This document shows, in pieces, positions 5,201 to 6,550 of a stretch of 6,550 bases of DNA (position 1 is the first letter of the stretch; each line of letters begins with the position of its first letter). Source of the stretch: a bacterium (GTDB lineage: Bacteria; Patescibacteriota; Minisyncoccia; Minisyncoccales; GCA-002788555); the NCBI GenBank assembly GCA_021158595.1, contig JAGGUF010000077.1, positions 1 to 6,550 on the forward strand, written 5' to 3'. The notes beneath the pieces are model-generated. The model saw only the letters and a program-made list of their open reading frames with translations. It did not search any database and was not told the origin of the DNA. The translations under genes and the position numbers were made by a program.

Positions 5201-6039
5201 CAAGAGAGGGAATCTTCAGATCAAATATTGTCAATTTGGTAGGACTTCTGCGACTAATGTTAGGAGGATTGACTCCCGAAGAGGATGCCATTATGGACCA
5301 AGCCATTACGCTGACCTATCAATCCCGAGATATTACTCCCCAGTCTGATTTTGAAAATCAAACCCCACCGCTACTCTCTGATCTTCAAGAAATTTTAAAA
5401 GGGATGGAAGGAGCAGAGAGTTTATCTACCCGACTGGAAAAATACACCAAGGGAGCCTATGCTGGGTTTCTAAATCAGCATACCAATGTAGATCTTAAAA
5501 ACAACAGAATGGTAGTGTTTTCCATAAGAGATCTGGAAGACGAATTGCGGCCTATAGCAATGTATCTCATTCTCCATTATGTCTGGAATATAGTCAGATC
5601 CGAGTTGAAAAAAAGGATATTGGTTATTGATGAGGCTTGGTGGATGATGAAATACGAAGACAGCGCCTCCTTTTTATACGGAATGGTCAAGCGAGCCAGA
5701 AAATATTACCTTGGAGTTTCAACCATTACCCAAGATGTGAACGACTTTATGGCTTCAACCTATGGCCAACCTATTATCTCAAACTCCTCTTTACAAATTC
5801 TTCTAAAGCAGTCTCCAGCCACTATTGATATTGTCGCTAATACCTTTAATCTAACTAAAGAAGAAAGATATCTGCTCCTTCAGGCTGAGGTAGGGGAGGG
5901 ATTGTTTTTTGCAGGCACAAAGCACGTGGCTATAAAGGTGGTGGCTTCATTTACAGAAGATCAGATCATCACTACGGATCCTGAACAGATATTAGCCATA
6001 AAAAGAGCAAAACAAGAACTGGAAAAAAGAGGAAAATAA
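2245..6039 (+). CDS. TraC/VirB4-type conjugative ATPase precursor with an intein in Walker A
   Basis: A 1264-residue precursor. Without the intein (260-924) it becomes a 599-residue TraC/VirB4-type ATPase, the usual size for the Patescibacteria proteins I recall. This motor energises type IV secretion or DNA-transfer machines at the inner membrane. N-extein: basic start (KRKPKKETKKE), a domain with a charged, probably coiled-coil stretch (about 90-142), then LYGINRHNNSLIIFDRFSLE and the P-loop AKSGSGK (253-259). C-extein: SYFQKLEILRYL, VIVIDPENEY (942-951), HHINPFDLP, Walker B ILVIDEAWWMM (1125-1135, acidic D1129 and E1130) and TITQDVNDF (1160-1168). All the ATPase motifs I could check are intact, so the spliced protein should be active. 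There is one continuous frame and no decay. The upstream PrgI and TraC-like genes support the assignment. Splicing is inferred from motifs. Confidence 0.95.
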   Translation: MFFKRKPKKETKKEIIIERELKAIDIKDIIAPAALEIKQNYIKVGEKFVCTYFVLTYPSSVTTNWLSPIINFDRVFDISMFIYPIDSGQVLKQLQKKITEVEALINERQQKGLVRDPELEAAYRNIEELRDKLIQVQEKMFKFGLYFTIYADKEEDIKKIEKEIRQILESQLIYIKPALFRQKEGLNSACPLMLDELKVSTSMNTGPLSASFPFVSFELTSDKGILYGINRHNNSLIIFDRFSLENGNVVIFAKSGSGKSIRGEEPVLVKKNNKIQLTKIGPLVENLIKKQGIDFYDEELEGKTFPGISVWTFDKNLKGKWGEVKIAARKKAPKEFYKFKTQSGREITTTGDHNMLILKEGKVMAVKSSEVKKGEYIPLPRFLPQAENKTENLDLFHLLRNSENIYVKGAKEIINDNYQTLKTKEVNPKYDKYLYRYRRGVLIPIKYLWQIQRKLKLNLKEKLSSLSLTSHTGRGELPVIFPLSKEFLKILGYIISEGTIGKNFIKISNKDKEIIQDIRYCLSKINVLHFKTKSGVDIRSAVFVEIVKKLGVRQRSSKKIIPKIAFNLPSKKIGYLLSAYFEGEGGIENSTSITALSKSKRLISEITYLLYNLKITGRISKVKKKAANCNWKRKRTYWKISISGQENLRKFAENINFVSRKKRKSLEKILKRKGNTNVDIIPGVDGILKEISQLLPSGNRSWNYNFSSIKNGAFNPSRETLRQIIKEIEERVQHFKDLEPRLKILSELPELDLIINSGKNDRNLNRILWKELDRSWSLMKNQQIQPQSMNVFKAVKALGGPIYSLEEVKECLHSGFKEMDLPIKYYDRSLQSALIDRPQSNTRYTMIQKAARFIWENYQRLLNENIFKVEEKLNQLKLLANSDLFWDPIVEIKRIRNKKEEYVYDLTVDNEVFLAGEGGMFVHNSYFQKLEILRYLTQGADVIVIDPENEYKYLAQTVGGANFNISLTSAHHINPFDLPPVPEGESREGIFRSNIVNLVGLLRLMLGGLTPEEDAIMDQAITLTYQSRDITPQSDFENQTPPLLSDLQEILKGMEGAESLSTRLEKYTKGAYAGFLNQHTNVDLKNNRMVVFSIRDLEDELRPIAMYLILHYVWNIVRSELKKRILVIDEAWWMMKYEDSASFLYGMVKRARKYYLGVSTITQDVNDFMASTYGQPIISNSSLQILLKQSPATIDIVANTFNLTKEERYLLLQAEVGEGLFFAGTKHVAIKVVASFTEDQIITTDPEQILAIKRAKQELEKRGK
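3022..5016 (+). other. Intein with LAGLIDADG homing endonuclease, inside the ATPase P-loop
   Basis: Precursor residues 260-924 (665 aa), in frame. It opens with Ser1 in SIRGEEPVLVKKNNK (block A). Block B is ITTTGDHNML, with the TxxH motif at T350 and H353. Block F is YVYDLTVDNEVFLAG (902-916) and block G is MFVHN followed by extein Ser925. Ser1, the block B His, the penultimate His, the terminal Asn and the +1 Ser make a complete class 1 splicing set. The endonuclease has two LAGLIDADG-type motifs, LGYIISEG (491-498) and IGYLLSAYFEGEGG (573-586). Their acidic residues E497 and E584 are kept, so nuclease activity is plausible. NINFVSRKKRKSLEKIL (654-670) and NTNVDIIP (675-682) are typical of archaeal-style inteins. 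Residues about 683-885 are an extra, mainly helical region; FSSIKNGAFNPSRETL (706-721) resembles a DNA-binding segment of such inteins. The start at Ser260 follows from joining GSGK to SYFQ, which restores the family P-loop. Confidence 0.94.
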
Positions 6040-6047
6040 AGGGAAGA

Positions 6048-6158
6048 CAGGGGAGGAAAAACTAAGTAAAAATTCCAAATTCTAATTTCCAAATTGAAGC
6101 GTGGAGCGTAAAGCGTGAAGCGGGAAATCCCTCCCCCACCTAAGGGGTGAAGTAGGAA
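6048..6158. repeat. Left arm of 111-bp inverted repeat
   Basis: This arm is the reverse complement of 6440-6550 over 111 bp with one mismatch (G6051); 107 bp (6052-6158) match perfectly. It begins 9 bp after the ATPase stop codon. It contains AT-rich sequence (AAATTCTAATTTCC), inverted CTTCACG-type heptamers (GAAGCGT, GGAGCGT, AAAGCGT) and the motif CCCTCCCCCACCTAAGGGG. The arms enclose 281 bp. Confidence 0.96.
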
Positions 6159-6176
6159 TTATGAAGTAGGAAGTAG
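6149..6176. repeat. Heptamer array, inverted ACTTC type
   Basis: Seven-bp units GAAGTAG, GAATTAT, GAAGTAG and GAAGTAG, the reverse complement of the ACTTCCT flavour. The array overlaps the inner end of the left inverted arm, and pairing with the right arm stops inside it (after 6158), where the two arrays have diverged. Confidence 0.82.
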
Positions 6177-6247
6177 GAAGGAAGAAAATTCCTATCCCCC
6201 ACCTTAATCCTCCCCCTTCCCAAAGGGAAGGGGGAGGATTGGGGGAA
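6176..6247. repeat. Inverted 72-bp dispersed repeat containing REP-like palindrome copy 6
   Basis: This is the inverted copy of 1324-1395 with one mismatch. It contains the longest perfect palindrome in the window: a 16-bp stem AATCCTCCCCCTTCCC with loop AAA (6206-6240). Its non-palindromic left half, GGAAGGAAGAAAATTCC and CTATCCCCCACCTTA, recurs as a weaker direct copy at 6337-6371. Confidence 0.93.
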
Positions 6248-6286
6248 GGACCCCCACCTTTATCCTCCCCCTCCTCCCCTCTCAAT

Positions 6287-6313
6287 TTCCTCCCCCTTTT
6301 TAAGGGGGAGGAA
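6287..6313. repeat. REP-like palindrome, copy 7
   Basis: A perfect 12-bp inverted repeat TTCCTCCCCCTT with loop TTT. A secondary outer pair CTCAAT (6281-6286) and ATTGAG (6330-6335) could extend the structure. The T-run is in the loop, not after the stem, so it is not a standard terminator. Confidence 0.9.
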
Positions 6314-6361
6314 CACAAGGAGGGGGTTAATTGAGGAAGAAAATTCCTATCCCTCTCCTTA

Positions 6362-6392
6362 ATCCTCCCCCTCCCTCTGGGAGGGGGAGGAT
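6362..6392. repeat. REP-like palindrome, copy 8
   Basis: A perfect 14-bp inverted repeat ATCCTCCCCCTCCC with loop TCT. Its right flank, ACAGGTGGGGGAGGGG, is close to the reverse complement of the left flank of copy 1, so this copy lies inverted relative to copy 1. Confidence 0.93.
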
Positions 6393-6409
6393 ACAGGTGG
6401 GGGAGGGGA

Positions 6410-6451
6410 AATTCCTACTTCCTAATTCCTACTTCCTACTTCCTACTTCAC
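6410..6451. repeat. Heptamer array, ACTTCCT type
   Basis: Six 7-bp units in perfect phase: AATTCCT, ACTTCCT, AATTCCT, ACTTCCT, ACTTCCT and ACTTCAC. The last units form the inner end of the right inverted arm. Confidence 0.9.
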
Positions 6452-6550
6452 CCCTTAGGTGGGGGAGGGATTTCCCGCTTCACGCTTTACGCTCCACGCT
6501 TCAATTTGGAAATTAGAATTTGGAATTTTTACTTAGTTTTTCCTCCTCTG
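6440..6550. repeat. Right arm of 111-bp inverted repeat
   Basis: The reverse complement of 6048-6158 with one mismatch (T6547). Pairing runs to the last base of the window, so the true outer end of the repeat and any target-site duplication cannot be seen here. It includes the CTTCACG-type heptamers CGCTTCA, CGCTTTA, CGCTCCA and CGCTTCA (6475-6502). Confidence 0.95.

Larger units (their letters stand above)
6040..6550. other. Noncoding repeat region downstream of the ATPase gene
   Basis: The 511 bp after the ATPase stop contain no credible gene. Two open frames (minus strand 6082-6318, plus strand 6331-6516) end in the same peptide, RDFPLHALRSTLQFGN, because both read outward through the same inverted repeat; they are artefacts. 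The region consists of the two arms of a long inverted repeat, three palindromes and heptamer arrays, all listed separately. No classical terminator with a T-tract was seen after the stop at 6037-6039. Confidence 0.9.

Noticed and set aside
2245..6039. Gene fusion or disrupted ATPase
   Set aside because: The 665-aa interruption has complete splicing and endonuclease motifs and lies exactly at a conserved P-loop site, in one unbroken frame. An intein explains it fully.
223..6039. Alternative genetic code with TGA read as Gly (code 25)
   Set aside because: No in-frame TGA occurs in any of the four genes, and the stops used are TAG, TAA, TAA and TAA. The sequence gives no reason to leave the standard code.
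6082..6516. Two open frames (minus strand 6082-6318 and plus strand 6331-6516) ending in the same 16-plus residue peptide
   Set aside because: Both read outward through the same inverted repeat, and the shared peptide is a translation of the arm. They are rich in Pro, Gly and Arg from C and G runs and have no start context, so they are not genes.
6048..6550. Insertion sequence
   Set aside because: The arms look like terminal inverted repeats, but the 281 bp between them encode no transposase, and the outer boundary on the right is not visible.

Overview
The window looks like a chromosomal piece of a Patescibacteria (Candidate Phyla Radiation) bacterium, perhaps a Parcubacteria-type lineage. 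This rests on gene content and layout recalled from such genomes: a small helical protein, a PrgI-family membrane protein, a free-standing TraC-like domain protein and a TraC/VirB4-type ATPase, all on the + strand. The coding DNA is AT-rich, the genes lack clear Shine-Dalgarno sites, and the standard code fits (stops TAG and TAA, no in-frame TGA). No rRNA, tRNA or marker gene is present, so the lineage is an inference.

Layout. Bases 1-151 hold heptanucleotide tandem repeats, followed by a probable promoter. Two closely spaced genes follow: an unrecognised acidic helical protein (223-726) and a two-helix PrgI-family protein (737-1141). A 421-bp gap (1142-1562) carries four GC-rich palindromes, heptamer repeats, a separate predicted multi-stem structure (1451-1526) and a -10 box almost touching the next start. 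The TraC-like domain protein is at 1563-2129. A 115-bp gap with one more palindrome and more heptamers precedes the TraC/VirB4-type ATPase (2245-6039). The last 511 bp (6040-6550) are noncoding: two 111-bp inverted arms enclose three more palindromes and more heptamers.

The genes together encode part of a type IV secretion-like apparatus: PrgI in the membrane, the TraC-like domain protein as a likely partner, and the hexameric-type ATPase as the motor. The further membrane (VirB6-like) and cell-wall hydrolase genes expected nearby are not in the window and may lie downstream.

The most striking element is a 665-residue intein with a LAGLIDADG homing endonuclease. It sits in the P-loop of the ATPase, between the Walker A lysine and serine. 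Removing it leaves a 599-residue ATPase of ordinary length with an uninterrupted P-loop. The second notable layer is the repeat system: REP-like palindromes, 7-bp tandem repeats in two flavours and long near-identical inverted copies fill nearly every gap and flank the motor genes on both sides.
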